DNA of 14,549 nucleotides from Desulfobacterales bacterium (GTDB lineage: Bacteria; Desulfobacterota; Desulfobulbia; Desulfobulbales; BM004): NCBI GenBank assembly GCA_030621655.1, contig JAUXHH010000019.1, positions 1 to 14,549 on the forward strand. Reading direction: 5' to 3'. The position numbers were made by a program, and so were the translations under genes. Each line of letters begins with the position of its first letter. Within the stretch, counting starts at the first letter, position 1. The notes beneath the pieces are model-generated. The model was given only the letters and a program-made list of their open reading frames with translations, did not search any database and was not told the DNA's origin. Below are positions 4,943 to 12,051 of this stretch, one piece after another.

Positions 4943-7582
4943 ATGACTGGCAACGAAATCCGTGAAAGATTCCTTACATTTTTCAAAAAAAATAATCATA
5001 CGATAATTGAAGATTCATCCCTTGTTCCCCAGGATGATCCGACCTTGCTGTTCACCAATGCAGGCATGGTTCAGTTTAAAAGGGTCTTCATGGGTGAAGA
5101 AAAAAGAGACTACACCAGGGCCACAACATGTCAGCGTTGCGTACGCGCCGGAGGCAAGCACAACGACCTGGAAAACGTTGGCCATACTGCACGGCATCAT
5201 ACCTTTTTCGAAATGCTCGGCAATTTTTCCTTTGGTGACTACTTCAAAGAAGAGGCTATTCAAATGGCCTGGGAGTTTCTAACCGTTGACCTCGGTCTTC
5301 CTAAAGAAAAACTCTGGATCTCTGTCTTTGAAGATGATGAAGAAGCCTTTTCTCTCTGGGAAAAAATTGAAGATCTGCCCAAAGGACGGATAGTTCGGCT
5401 TGGAGAAGCTGACAACTTCTGGGCCATGGGTGACACCGGTCCCTGCGGCCCATGTTCTGAAATTCATATTGACCAGGGTCCGGAAGTCGGCTGTGGCAGG
5501 CCAGACTGTAAAATGGGCTGCGACTGCGACCGCTACCTCGAACTGTGGAATCTGGTCTTCATGCAGTTTTACCGGGATGAAACCGGCAAGATGACGCCTC
5601 TGCCGAAGCCAAGTATTGACACGGGTATGGGACTTGAAAGGGTCGCTGCTGTCGTGCAGGGCAAACAGACAAATTATGACTCTGATCTATTTACTCCTAT
5701 TATCAGCGCCATTGCAACTTTGTGCTCCAAGCCATACGGCGAAGACAAACGGGCAGATACGGCAATGAAGGTTATTGCAGATCACTGCAGGGCCACGGCT
5801 TTTCTGGTGGCTGACGGCATGCTGCCGTCAAACGAAGGCCGCGGGTATGTCCTGCGACGCATAATGAGAAGGGCCGTGCGCTTTGGCCGCTCCCTGGGTC
5901 TTGAGCGGCCATTCCTGGCTGAAATTACCGCAGAGGTTGTAAAAAACATGCACCAAGCCTTTCCGCATCTCTCAGAGGCTGCAGGTCTTCTTGCCAAGGT
6001 GGTCCATAACGAAGAGGAACGGTTCCGTGAAACTCTTGACAATGGTCTTGTCATGCTCAATACGGAAATAAAAAGGCTGCAGAAAGAAGGCGGCGCCTCT
6101 ATTCCGGGAGACTTCATCTTTAAACTGTATGACACCTATGGATTTCCAGTGGACATTGTCAGGGATGTCGCACTTGAGCAGGAGTTGACCATTGATGAGC
6201 CGGGCTTTACAAGGGCCATGGAAGAACAGCGGACCCAATCTAAAAAATCCTGGAAGGGTGGCTCGTTGGCTCTAATGTCAGCAGGGGTTAAAAAACTTGT
6301 CAATGACGGTCATAAAACGGCATTTGTCGGCTACAAAACCCACCGGAAAAATTCTATCATAAAAGGCTTGATAGATCATGCCGGGGAGACACTACTCAAG
6401 GCAACCCAGGGAGAATCCGTATCAATCTTCTGTCCTGAAACACCATTTTATGCTGAAGCCGGAGGCCAGATAGGCGACCAGGGGGAAGTAAGCGGTCCAA
6501 ACGGCAAAGCCAAAATTGTAGATACCGTTGTCGTGGCTGACGGCATCATATTACATGAAGCAGAAATCATTGAGGGCGACCTGTCGATTGATGACCAGGT
6601 TGAGCTTAAAGTAATGGAAGGCAGGCGCCAGAGAATCGCCTCTAACCACTCAGCCACCCATATCCTGCATGCAGCCATGAAGTCAGTGCTGGGCGACCAT
6701 GTTAAACAATCGGGCTCACTGGTAACCCCCGAAAGACTGCGCTTTGACTTTACCCATTTCTCTCCCATTACCCGGAAAGAGCTTATCAAGATCGAAAAGC
6801 TTGCCAATGAGGAAATCAGGGCAAACAGCCCTCTCAATACCGAAATGCTGGAGAAGGAGGAGGCGATTCAGTCAGGGGCCGTTGCCCTTTTCGGTGAAAA
6901 ATACGGCGACAAGGTTCGGGTGGTTTCCATTGGCAATTTCAGCAAGGAGCTATGCGGCGGAACCCATGTCAGGGCCACCGGAGAAATCGGTCTTGTGAAA
7001 ATAACCGGGGAAACAAGCATTGCTGCAGGAGTGCGGCGTATTGAGGCTGTCACAGGCCCTGAAGCGATCAATATATTCCAGTCCCGGGAAATGCAACTGG
7101 CAGAACTTGCCACCCTTCTTAAAGTTCCAGCAGAAAACCTTGGCACAAAAATCGAGAAACTTCTAAGTGCTCAAAAAGAACTGGAGAAAGAGGTAAGCCG
7201 CTTGACGGCCAAACTGACCCTGGGTGACATCGATGGAATCATTAATAATGCGAAGATGGTGGGCGACATCAGGGTGGTGGTATTCCGTGTTGTCCTGGAT
7301 TCTCCCAAAACCCTGCGCGAAATGGGGGACAAGATCAGGGACAAACTGGGCAGCGGTATTGTGGTCTTAGGCGGAGAATACCAGGGCAAAGCAGCTCTGC
7401 TGGCCATGGTCACCAAGGACCTCACCGGTACGTACAAGGCGGGAAACATTATAAAGGAAGTTTCAGCACTGGTTGGCGGCAGCGGCGGCGGAAGGCCTGA
7501 TATGGCCCAGGCAGGCGGACCAAACCCTGACAAACTGAACGATGCTTTAGGAGCTGTTTTTGATATTGTCCTGAATCAGTGA
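4943..7582 (+). CDS. alaS: Alanyl-tRNA synthetase
   Basis: At 879 residues it matches the usual bacterial length. The protein charges tRNA-Ala with alanine and clears misactivated serine and glycine. The class II catalytic core occupies roughly the first 240 residues, with the AlaRS-specific stretches RATTCQRCVRAGGKHND, DTGPCGPCSEI and motif 3 GMGLERVAAV. A tRNA-recognition helical domain follows. The editing domain carries the zinc-type residues H569 and H573 (NHSATH) plus C671 and H675 (CGGTH). A coiled segment near 740-765 leads to the C-Ala domain, which ends in the glycine-rich VGGSGGGRPDMAQAGG. A cysteine-rich insert (GCGRPDCKMGCDCD) precedes LELWNLVFMQF. The start codon has only a weak GGGTAA upstream. 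The gene is complete, with no sign of damage. Confidence 0.98.
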   Translation: MTGNEIRERFLTFFKKNNHTIIEDSSLVPQDDPTLLFTNAGMVQFKRVFMGEEKRDYTRATTCQRCVRAGGKHNDLENVGHTARHHTFFEMLGNFSFGDYFKEEAIQMAWEFLTVDLGLPKEKLWISVFEDDEEAFSLWEKIEDLPKGRIVRLGEADNFWAMGDTGPCGPCSEIHIDQGPEVGCGRPDCKMGCDCDRYLELWNLVFMQFYRDETGKMTPLPKPSIDTGMGLERVAAVVQGKQTNYDSDLFTPIISAIATLCSKPYGEDKRADTAMKVIADHCRATAFLVADGMLPSNEGRGYVLRRIMRRAVRFGRSLGLERPFLAEITAEVVKNMHQAFPHLSEAAGLLAKVVHNEEERFRETLDNGLVMLNTEIKRLQKEGGASIPGDFIFKLYDTYGFPVDIVRDVALEQELTIDEPGFTRAMEEQRTQSKKSWKGGSLALMSAGVKKLVNDGHKTAFVGYKTHRKNSIIKGLIDHAGETLLKATQGESVSIFCPETPFYAEAGGQIGDQGEVSGPNGKAKIVDTVVVADGIILHEAEIIEGDLSIDDQVELKVMEGRRQRIASNHSATHILHAAMKSVLGDHVKQSGSLVTPERLRFDFTHFSPITRKELIKIEKLANEEIRANSPLNTEMLEKEEAIQSGAVALFGEKYGDKVRVVSIGNFSKELCGGTHVRATGEIGLVKITGETSIAAGVRRIEAVTGPEAINIFQSREMQLAELATLLKVPAENLGTKIEKLLSAQKELEKEVSRLTAKLTLGDIDGIINNAKMVGDIRVVVFRVVLDSPKTLREMGDKIRDKLGSGIVVLGGEYQGKAALLAMVTKDLTGTYKAGNIIKEVSALVGGSGGGRPDMAQAGGPNPDKLNDALGAVFDIVLNQ

Positions 7583-7604
7583 GCCAGCGGCTATATTCCG
7601 GCAG

Positions 7605-7630
7605 AAAAAACAGAGAGATCGCTCTTTTTT
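7605..7630 (+). terminator. Weak candidate intrinsic terminator after alaS
   Basis: AGAG (7612-7615) pairs with CTCT (7622-7625) around a six-base loop. The flanking run of As (7605-7610) can pair with the T run (7626-7630) after one mismatch, giving an A-stem-T layout that could act in both directions. The G+C core is small, so the call is tentative. Confidence 0.4.
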
Positions 7631-7684
7631 CAGTTTTCATACCTCCGAATCTGATCCATCCGGGATCTACATTCATATTCTTAA

Positions 7685-7731
7685 GCAGAGATTGTATTCA
7701 CAATTCTCTGCGTGTAATTTTTACATTTTTT
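7685..7731 (+). terminator. Bulged hairpin plus T run, candidate alaS terminator
   Basis: GCAGAG plus ATTGT (7685-7695) pairs with ACAAT plus CTCTGC (7700-7711) across a four-base loop, with one bulged T at 7705. A second, AT-only hairpin, TGTAA (7713-7717) against TTACA (7721-7725), runs straight into six Ts (7726-7731). The second stem with its T run has intrinsic-terminator form but is weak. The first is the strongest hairpin in this gap. The pair may instead be an RNA stability or processing element. Confidence 0.4.
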
Positions 7732-7820
7732 ATTTAAATCATACAGCTAATTCATCTCTTCCCATCCCAGAGTAAACACTTGCAGCTGCAAACAGAAATA
7801 CTGTTTTTTTATTTGTCAGC

Positions 7821-7834
7821 TTGATTTGGATGAA
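7821..7834. promoter_or_regulatory. CRP/FNR-family-like binding site upstream of the atp promoter
   Basis: TTGAT (7821-7825), four bases, then ATGAA (7830-7834) matches the FNR-type palindrome TTGAT-N4-ATCAA at nine of ten positions. If transcription starts near 7898, the centre lies about 70 bases upstream, a usual position for class I activation. The regulator is unknown, and a chance match in AT-rich DNA is possible. Confidence 0.3.
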
Positions 7835-7839
7835 CTTCA

Positions 7840-7855
7840 TATCAAAATATTGATA
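7840..7855. repeat. Palindrome just upstream of the atp -35 box
   Basis: TATCAA (7840-7845) and TTGATA (7850-7855) are perfect inverted repeats separated by AATA. The right arm ends seven bases before the TTGACA hexamer, so bound protein would touch RNA polymerase. It could be an operator. The half-sites are those of an FNR-type box in the opposite orientation. Confidence 0.35.
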
Positions 7856-7862
7856 AAAAAAG

Positions 7863-7891
7863 TTGACAGTCCCTTCAGTATACATTAGATA
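7863..7891 (+). promoter_or_regulatory. Candidate promoter of the atp operon
   Basis: A perfect -35 hexamer, TTGACA, lies at 7863-7868. The -10 candidate 17 bases later, TAGATA (7886-7891), is poor, matching three of six positions. A good -35 with a poor -10 often implies help from an activator, and palindromes lie directly upstream. The start site would be near 7898. Confidence 0.5.
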
Positions 7892-7978
7892 AGCTGATAA
7901 AATTTATGAACGAGCATTCATTCACAAGGCTTTAATTTACCAACCAGCAAGCACCTGCACATTAAGGAGCCCTTTGAA

Positions 7979-8404
7979 ATGATTACAATTGATATTACCG
8001 TCATTATTCAGATTATTAATATTCTGATCCTCATCGTCGTTATGAACGCAGTGCTTTACAAGCCTGTACGAGCGACCCTGGCAAAAAGAAAAGAAAAAGT
8101 TGCCGAGCTTGCCAATGCCATCGATACTTTCACAAAAAATGCAGAGCTCAGAAAAGAAGAGATCAGCCGCAAGCTTAATGACGCCAGAAGCAAGGCCAAA
8201 GAAGAAATTGACAAGGCTAAGGGTGCTGCCCAGGCATCAACAGCCGAATCCCTGGCAGAAGTCCGCCAGGAAGCCACGGCAAGCAAAACAGCCCAACTGA
8301 GCGAAATCCAGAAACAATTTACCGATGCCCGGCAGCAGCTGTCAGGCGAGATAGATGGTTTCGCCTCTGAAATGGCTGCTAAAATATTGGGGAGGTCCAT
8401 CTAG
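7979..8404 (+). CDS. atpF': F-type ATP synthase subunit b' (second b-type stalk subunit)
   Basis: The 141-residue protein has one membrane helix at about 5-27 (hydrophobic from ITVIIQIINILILIVV) and then a long charged coiled coil to the end, with no globular domain. This is the b/b' plan: one helix in the membrane and a dimeric rod reaching to the top of F1 as part of the peripheral stalk. Together with the next gene it should form a b/b' heterodimer, as in cyanobacteria, chloroplasts and many deltaproteobacteria. AAGGAG at 7964-7969 lies nine bases before the ATG. It is the first gene of the atp cluster; the atpB and atpE genes for the a and c subunits are not beside it. It could equally be labelled a second atpF. 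Confidence 0.88.
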   Translation: MITIDITVIIQIINILILIVVMNAVLYKPVRATLAKRKEKVAELANAIDTFTKNAELRKEEISRKLNDARSKAKEEIDKAKGAAQASTAESLAEVRQEATASKTAQLSEIQKQFTDARQQLSGEIDGFASEMAAKILGRSI

Positions 8405-8406
8405 AA

Positions 8407-9018
8407 ATGAACAGCAATTGTAAATGGTCAAAAATTGTTTGTATATCTCTTGCCGTAATAGCCCTGATAGCTACATCCAGCCTTGTATATGCTTCCAGCG
8501 GTGCTGAAGCCGGCCCTACCTTCTGGGGAGTCCCGACTGCTAAATGGTGGGACCTTCTCTGGCGGACTCTTAACTTTGCCGTTTTACTGATAGTCCTGAT
8601 CAAGGTACTGACAAAGCCCATAGCCAACGGCCTTCGCGCCCGCCAGCAGTCAATCAGGGAACAATTCACTGACCTGGAAGAACGCAAAGTGGAAGCCGAC
8701 AGTGCTTATCAAACCTATGAAGAGAAACTGGCATCCATAGACCAGGAAGTAAGTGATATTATTCAATCCGCAATTGCCCAGGGCGAAACAGAAAAATCTC
8801 GCATCATTGATGAAGCGAGCAGGGCTGCGGAAGACATCAAGAGACAAGCTGAAATGGCGATACAGCACGAACTGGCTGAAGCAAAACTTCAGCTGCGTGA
8901 AGAAGTTGCGAATCAGGCTGTCGTCATGGCTGAGGAACTGATCAAGAAAAACCTGCAGGAAGCTGATCAGGTGAAATTGATTGAAGATTATCTTGCAAAA
9001 GTAGGGACAGTCCAGTGA
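8407..9018 (+). CDS. atpF: F-type ATP synthase subunit b, with N-terminal signal peptide
   Basis: The 203-residue product contains two hydrophobic segments. Residues 1-29 look like a cleavable signal peptide: a basic start, the hydrophobic core IVCISLAVIALIA, and a signal-peptidase-like site VYA before S30. The second segment, about 54-69, is the true b-subunit membrane anchor. After it comes the charged dimerising helix that runs to the C-terminus. Removal of the signal would leave about 174 residues, a usual b length. It starts two bases after the atpF' stop, with GGGGAGG (8389-8395) inside the preceding gene, and ends overlapping atpH by four bases. With b' it forms the peripheral stalk that holds F1 still against rotation. 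Confidence 0.92.
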   Translation: MNSNCKWSKIVCISLAVIALIATSSLVYASSGAEAGPTFWGVPTAKWWDLLWRTLNFAVLLIVLIKVLTKPIANGLRARQQSIREQFTDLEERKVEADSAYQTYEEKLASIDQEVSDIIQSAIAQGETEKSRIIDEASRAAEDIKRQAEMAIQHELAEAKLQLREEVANQAVVMAEELIKKNLQEADQVKLIEDYLAKVGTVQ

Positions 9019-9560
9019 GACAGACAATACTAGCAAAACGGTATGCCAAGGCCCTCTTTGCTGTGGGCCAGGAAGAAGACAAAAGTGAAGCGTACAGAGA
9101 GGCGCTTAACGTCCTCGGTGATTTTCTGAAAGAATATCCCGAGGCCATGGATGGGCTGACTAACCCTTTATATCCCATGGAACTGCGGGAAAAGGTTATG
9201 GCACATTTAATCAGTGAACTGCAGGCCGATCAGTTCATGGGAAATTTTCTCAATCTGGTTGTCCAGAAAAAACGTGCTGACATTTTACCTGAAATAGCCA
9301 CTGAATTTCAGGTTCTGGTCGACGCCGATCAGAATGTAAGCCGCGGCACCGTTATCGCTGCATCAAAAATATCAGGTGAACTGCAGGCAAAAGTGCAGAC
9401 TACCCTGGAAAATATTACAGGCAAAAAGGTGATTCTCACGTCTGAGATTGATCCATCTATCATTGGCGGCATTGTTGCCAAGGTTGGAGATCTTGTTATG
9501 GACGGGAGTATCAAAACACAACTTGCGGGTTTGAATGAATCCATAAAGGGGAGTGAATAG
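9015..9560 (+). CDS. atpH: F-type ATP synthase subunit delta
   Basis: This 181-residue protein is of standard OSCP/delta length. The N-terminal six-helix domain begins RQTILAKRYAKALF, the family hallmark that binds the top of the alpha subunit. The C-terminal domain has ITGKKVILTSEIDPSIIGG (about 134-152) followed by VGDLVMDGSIKTQL, the conserved signature that contacts the b subunits. It joins the F1 head to the peripheral stalk. The start is GTG at 9015, overlapping the atpF stop as GTGA, which implies translational coupling; the motif beginning right after this codon supports the choice. atpA begins five bases after its stop. Confidence 0.95.
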   Translation: MRQTILAKRYAKALFAVGQEEDKSEAYREALNVLGDFLKEYPEAMDGLTNPLYPMELREKVMAHLISELQADQFMGNFLNLVVQKKRADILPEIATEFQVLVDADQNVSRGTVIAASKISGELQAKVQTTLENITGKKVILTSEIDPSIIGGIVAKVGDLVMDGSIKTQLAGLNESIKGSE

Positions 9561-9565
9561 GCAAA

Positions 9566-11089
9566 ATGCAGATCAAAGCCGAAGAAATCAGTCAAATTAT
9601 TAAGGGGCAGATCAAGGAATATGAAACAAAAGTTGATCTGAGTGAAACAGGAACAGTTATCTCTGTAGGTGACGGTATTGCCCGTGTGTATGGTGTTGGA
9701 AATTGTATGGCCATGGAACTCCTGGAGTTCTCCGGCGGTATCCTGGGCCTGGCACTCAACCTGGAAACAGACAACGTTGGTTGCGCAATCCTTGGCGACG
9801 TAGAGCACATTAAAGAGGGAGACACCGTCAAGCGTACCGGCAAGATTGCCGAGGTTCCTGTGGGACCGGCAATGGAAGGCCGCGTAGTCGACGGTGTGGG
9901 ACTGCCGATTGACGGTCTGGGCCCCATTGAAACAACTGAAACCCGGAAGATCGAAGTAATTGCTCCCGGCGTTATCGCCAGGAAATCAGTGCATGAACCC
10001 TGCTACACAGGCAGCAAGGCTGTTGACGCCATGACTCCTGTTGGCCGCGGTCAGCGGGAACTCATCATCGGCGACCGCCAGATTGGCAAGACAGCGCTGT
10101 GCGTCGATGCGATCATTGCCCAGAAAGAAACCGATATGCATTGCATCTACGTTGCTATCGGCCAGAAAAAATCAACGGTCGCCCTTGTGGTTGAAACCCT
10201 GCGTAAGCATGGTGCCATGGAATACACCACTGTCGTTTCGGCCTGCGCTTCAGATCCTGCTCCGCTGCAGTACATTGCTCCCTATTCCGGATGCTCAATG
10301 GGTGAATACTTCAGGGATAATGGCCAGCACGCCCTGATCATCTATGACGACCTTTCCAAACAGGCTGTTGCCTACCGCCAGCTTTCCCTGCTTCTGCGCC
10401 GCCCGCCTGGACGTGAAGCTTACCCCGGTGATATTTTCTTTAACCATTCTCGTTTGCTGGAGCGTTCCTCCAAGGTAAATGACGAGTTAGGAGCCGGTTC
10501 ACTTACAGCTCTACCGATCATTGAAACACAGGCAGGTGACGTATCCGCCTATATTCCGACAAACGTTATTTCCATTACCGATGGCCAGGTGTACCTTGAG
10601 CCGGACCTTTTCTTCGCCGGTATCCGCCCAGCCATTAACGTCGGCCTGTCGGTTTCCAGGGTTGGTGGTGCTGCCCAGGTAAAGGCCATGAAACAGGTCG
10701 CCGGTTCTCTGCGCCTTGATCTGGCCCAATATCGTGAGCTGGCAGCATTTGCCCAGTTTGGTTCTGATCTTGATAAGGCAACCCAGCAGTTACTGAATCG
10801 CGGGGAAAGGCTTGTTGAGGTTCTCAAACAGCCACAATACGCGCCATTGTCCATGGAGAAACAGGTTACCATCCTTTTTGCAGGCGCCGAGGGATTCCTT
10901 GATCCGATTCCGGTAAACATGCTGGGTGATTATGAGAAGGAACTCTATGCCTATATTGAACAGAGCGCACCGGCAGTTTTTGACGGTTTAAAAGAAAAAG
11001 AGGAAATTGACAGTGAACTTAAAGAGTTGATGACAAAGACCCTGACCGCATTCAACGAATCATTCACAAGTTCGAAAGGCCTCAACTAA
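9566..11089 (+). CDS. atpA: F-type ATP synthase subunit alpha
   Basis: The protein has 507 residues, close to the usual 500-515. It shows an N-terminal beta-barrel, then the nucleotide-binding domain with Walker A GDRQIGKT (169-176), Walker B-like ALIIYDDLS (256-264) and the signature VGLSVSRVGGAAQ (359-371), in which R365 is the arginine that reaches into the neighbouring beta catalytic site. A C-terminal helical domain follows. Alpha binds ATP without hydrolysing it and alternates with beta in the cytoplasmic F1 ring. The ribosome binding site GGGGAG lies inside the end of atpH, so the two genes are tightly linked. All expected motifs are present. Confidence 0.98.
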   Translation: MQIKAEEISQIIKGQIKEYETKVDLSETGTVISVGDGIARVYGVGNCMAMELLEFSGGILGLALNLETDNVGCAILGDVEHIKEGDTVKRTGKIAEVPVGPAMEGRVVDGVGLPIDGLGPIETTETRKIEVIAPGVIARKSVHEPCYTGSKAVDAMTPVGRGQRELIIGDRQIGKTALCVDAIIAQKETDMHCIYVAIGQKKSTVALVVETLRKHGAMEYTTVVSACASDPAPLQYIAPYSGCSMGEYFRDNGQHALIIYDDLSKQAVAYRQLSLLLRRPPGREAYPGDIFFNHSRLLERSSKVNDELGAGSLTALPIIETQAGDVSAYIPTNVISITDGQVYLEPDLFFAGIRPAINVGLSVSRVGGAAQVKAMKQVAGSLRLDLAQYRELAAFAQFGSDLDKATQQLLNRGERLVEVLKQPQYAPLSMEKQVTILFAGAEGFLDPIPVNMLGDYEKELYAYIEQSAPAVFDGLKEKEEIDSELKELMTKTLTAFNESFTSSKGLN

Positions 11090-11110
11090 TACGCACAAAG
11101 GCAAAAAGCA

Positions 11111-11992
11111 ATGGCAAGTCTGAAGGATGTAAAAACAAAAATTGGTGGTGTGAAGAAAACTTCACAGATTACCAGTGCCATGAATATGGTTGCGGCTGCC
11201 AAGCTGCGCGGGGCCCAGCAGAAGATGGAAGATTTCCGTCCCTATACGGAAAAATTCAATCAGGCCATGACCAGCCTTTCAGCCAACATGGAAAGCGGTC
11301 AGTTTCCGCTCATGGAAGTTCGTGATGTCCAGACAGTCGAAATTGTAATTGTAACGTCTGATCGTGGACTGTGCGGCAGCTTCAACTCAAACATTTTCAA
11401 GGCAACGGAAAAACTCATCTCCCAATATGAGGCAGAAGGCAAAAAAGTCTCACTGGTCTGTGTCGGCAAAAAAGGCAATGCCTTTTTCAAGAAAACAGGA
11501 AAAATCAGGAAGGCCTATACCGACATCATGGGGAGTTTCCAGATGTTTAATGCCAGGTCTATTGCCCAGGATGTTGCTGCTAATTTCCTGGCTGGTGAGG
11601 CCGACAAAGTCCATGTAGTTTATGGAAAATTCATGAGTATTGCCGTGCAACGGCCTGCAATGGAAACACTTCTGCCTGTACAGCCAGAAGTAAATGAATC
11701 TGAGGATGCAGTTGAAGCAGGTAAAGGAACCGGGGATTACATCTATGAGCCGAGTCCTACAGAAATTATGGATGTGCTTCTGCCATTATACATGAACGTC
11801 ATGATCTATCATGCCATGCTGGAGACAGGAGCCAGTGAACATGCGGCCAGAATGACCGCCATGGATAATGCCACTCGCGCCTGTAAGGACATGATAGATG
11901 AGCTGACCCTTCTTTATAATAAAGCGAGACAAGCAGGCATTACTGCTGATCTTATGGATATTGTTGGTGGGGCAGAGGCCCTGAAAGGATAA
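11111..11992 (+). CDS. atpG: F-type ATP synthase subunit gamma
   Basis: The 293-residue product is the rotor shaft of F1. Its N-terminal helix begins MASLKDVKTKIGGVKKTSQIT and continues AMNMVAAAKL; the C-terminal helix ends RQAGITADLMDIVGGAEAL. These are the two conserved helices that form the coiled coil inside the alpha-beta ring. The Rossmann-like middle includes VTSDRGLCGSFN, another family hallmark. It starts 21 bases after atpA with a modest AAAGG upstream. A slightly longer loop (about 195-212, rich in Glu, Asp and Gly) accounts for the few residues beyond the E. coli length. The 59-base gap to atpD is the widest between genes of this operon. Confidence 0.97.
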   Translation: MASLKDVKTKIGGVKKTSQITSAMNMVAAAKLRGAQQKMEDFRPYTEKFNQAMTSLSANMESGQFPLMEVRDVQTVEIVIVTSDRGLCGSFNSNIFKATEKLISQYEAEGKKVSLVCVGKKGNAFFKKTGKIRKAYTDIMGSFQMFNARSIAQDVAANFLAGEADKVHVVYGKFMSIAVQRPAMETLLPVQPEVNESEDAVEAGKGTGDYIYEPSPTEIMDVLLPLYMNVMIYHAMLETGASEHAARMTAMDNATRACKDMIDELTLLYNKARQAGITADLMDIVGGAEALKG

Positions 11993-12005
11993 GAATAAAA
12001 CCGAG

Positions 12006-12017
12006 AAGAATATTCTT
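12006..12017. repeat. 12-base perfect palindrome in the atpG-atpD gap
   Basis: AAGAATATTCTT is fully self-complementary, and outer CC (12001-12002) and GG (12018-12019) bases can pair across a GAG bulge. It sits between the gamma and beta genes, upstream of the strong atpD ribosome binding site GAGGAGG (12035-12041). It may be an mRNA processing or stability signal, or chance. Confidence 0.3.
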
Positions 12018-12051
12018 GGTAAATAATACACCCTGAGGAGGCTTATTTCAG

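Larger units (their letters stand above)
7583..7978. other. Regulatory intergenic region between alaS and the atp operon
   Basis: These 396 AT-rich bases hold no convincing gene. From left to right I see a weak hairpin with a T run (7605-7630), a bulged 11-pair hairpin followed by a smaller one and six Ts (7685-7731), a CRP/FNR-like palindrome (7821-7834), a second palindrome (7840-7855), a TTGACA promoter (7863-7891) and a leader of about 80 bases with the atpF' ribosome binding site AAGGAG at 7964-7969. The region appears to separate alaS transcription from atp transcription. Confidence 0.6.
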
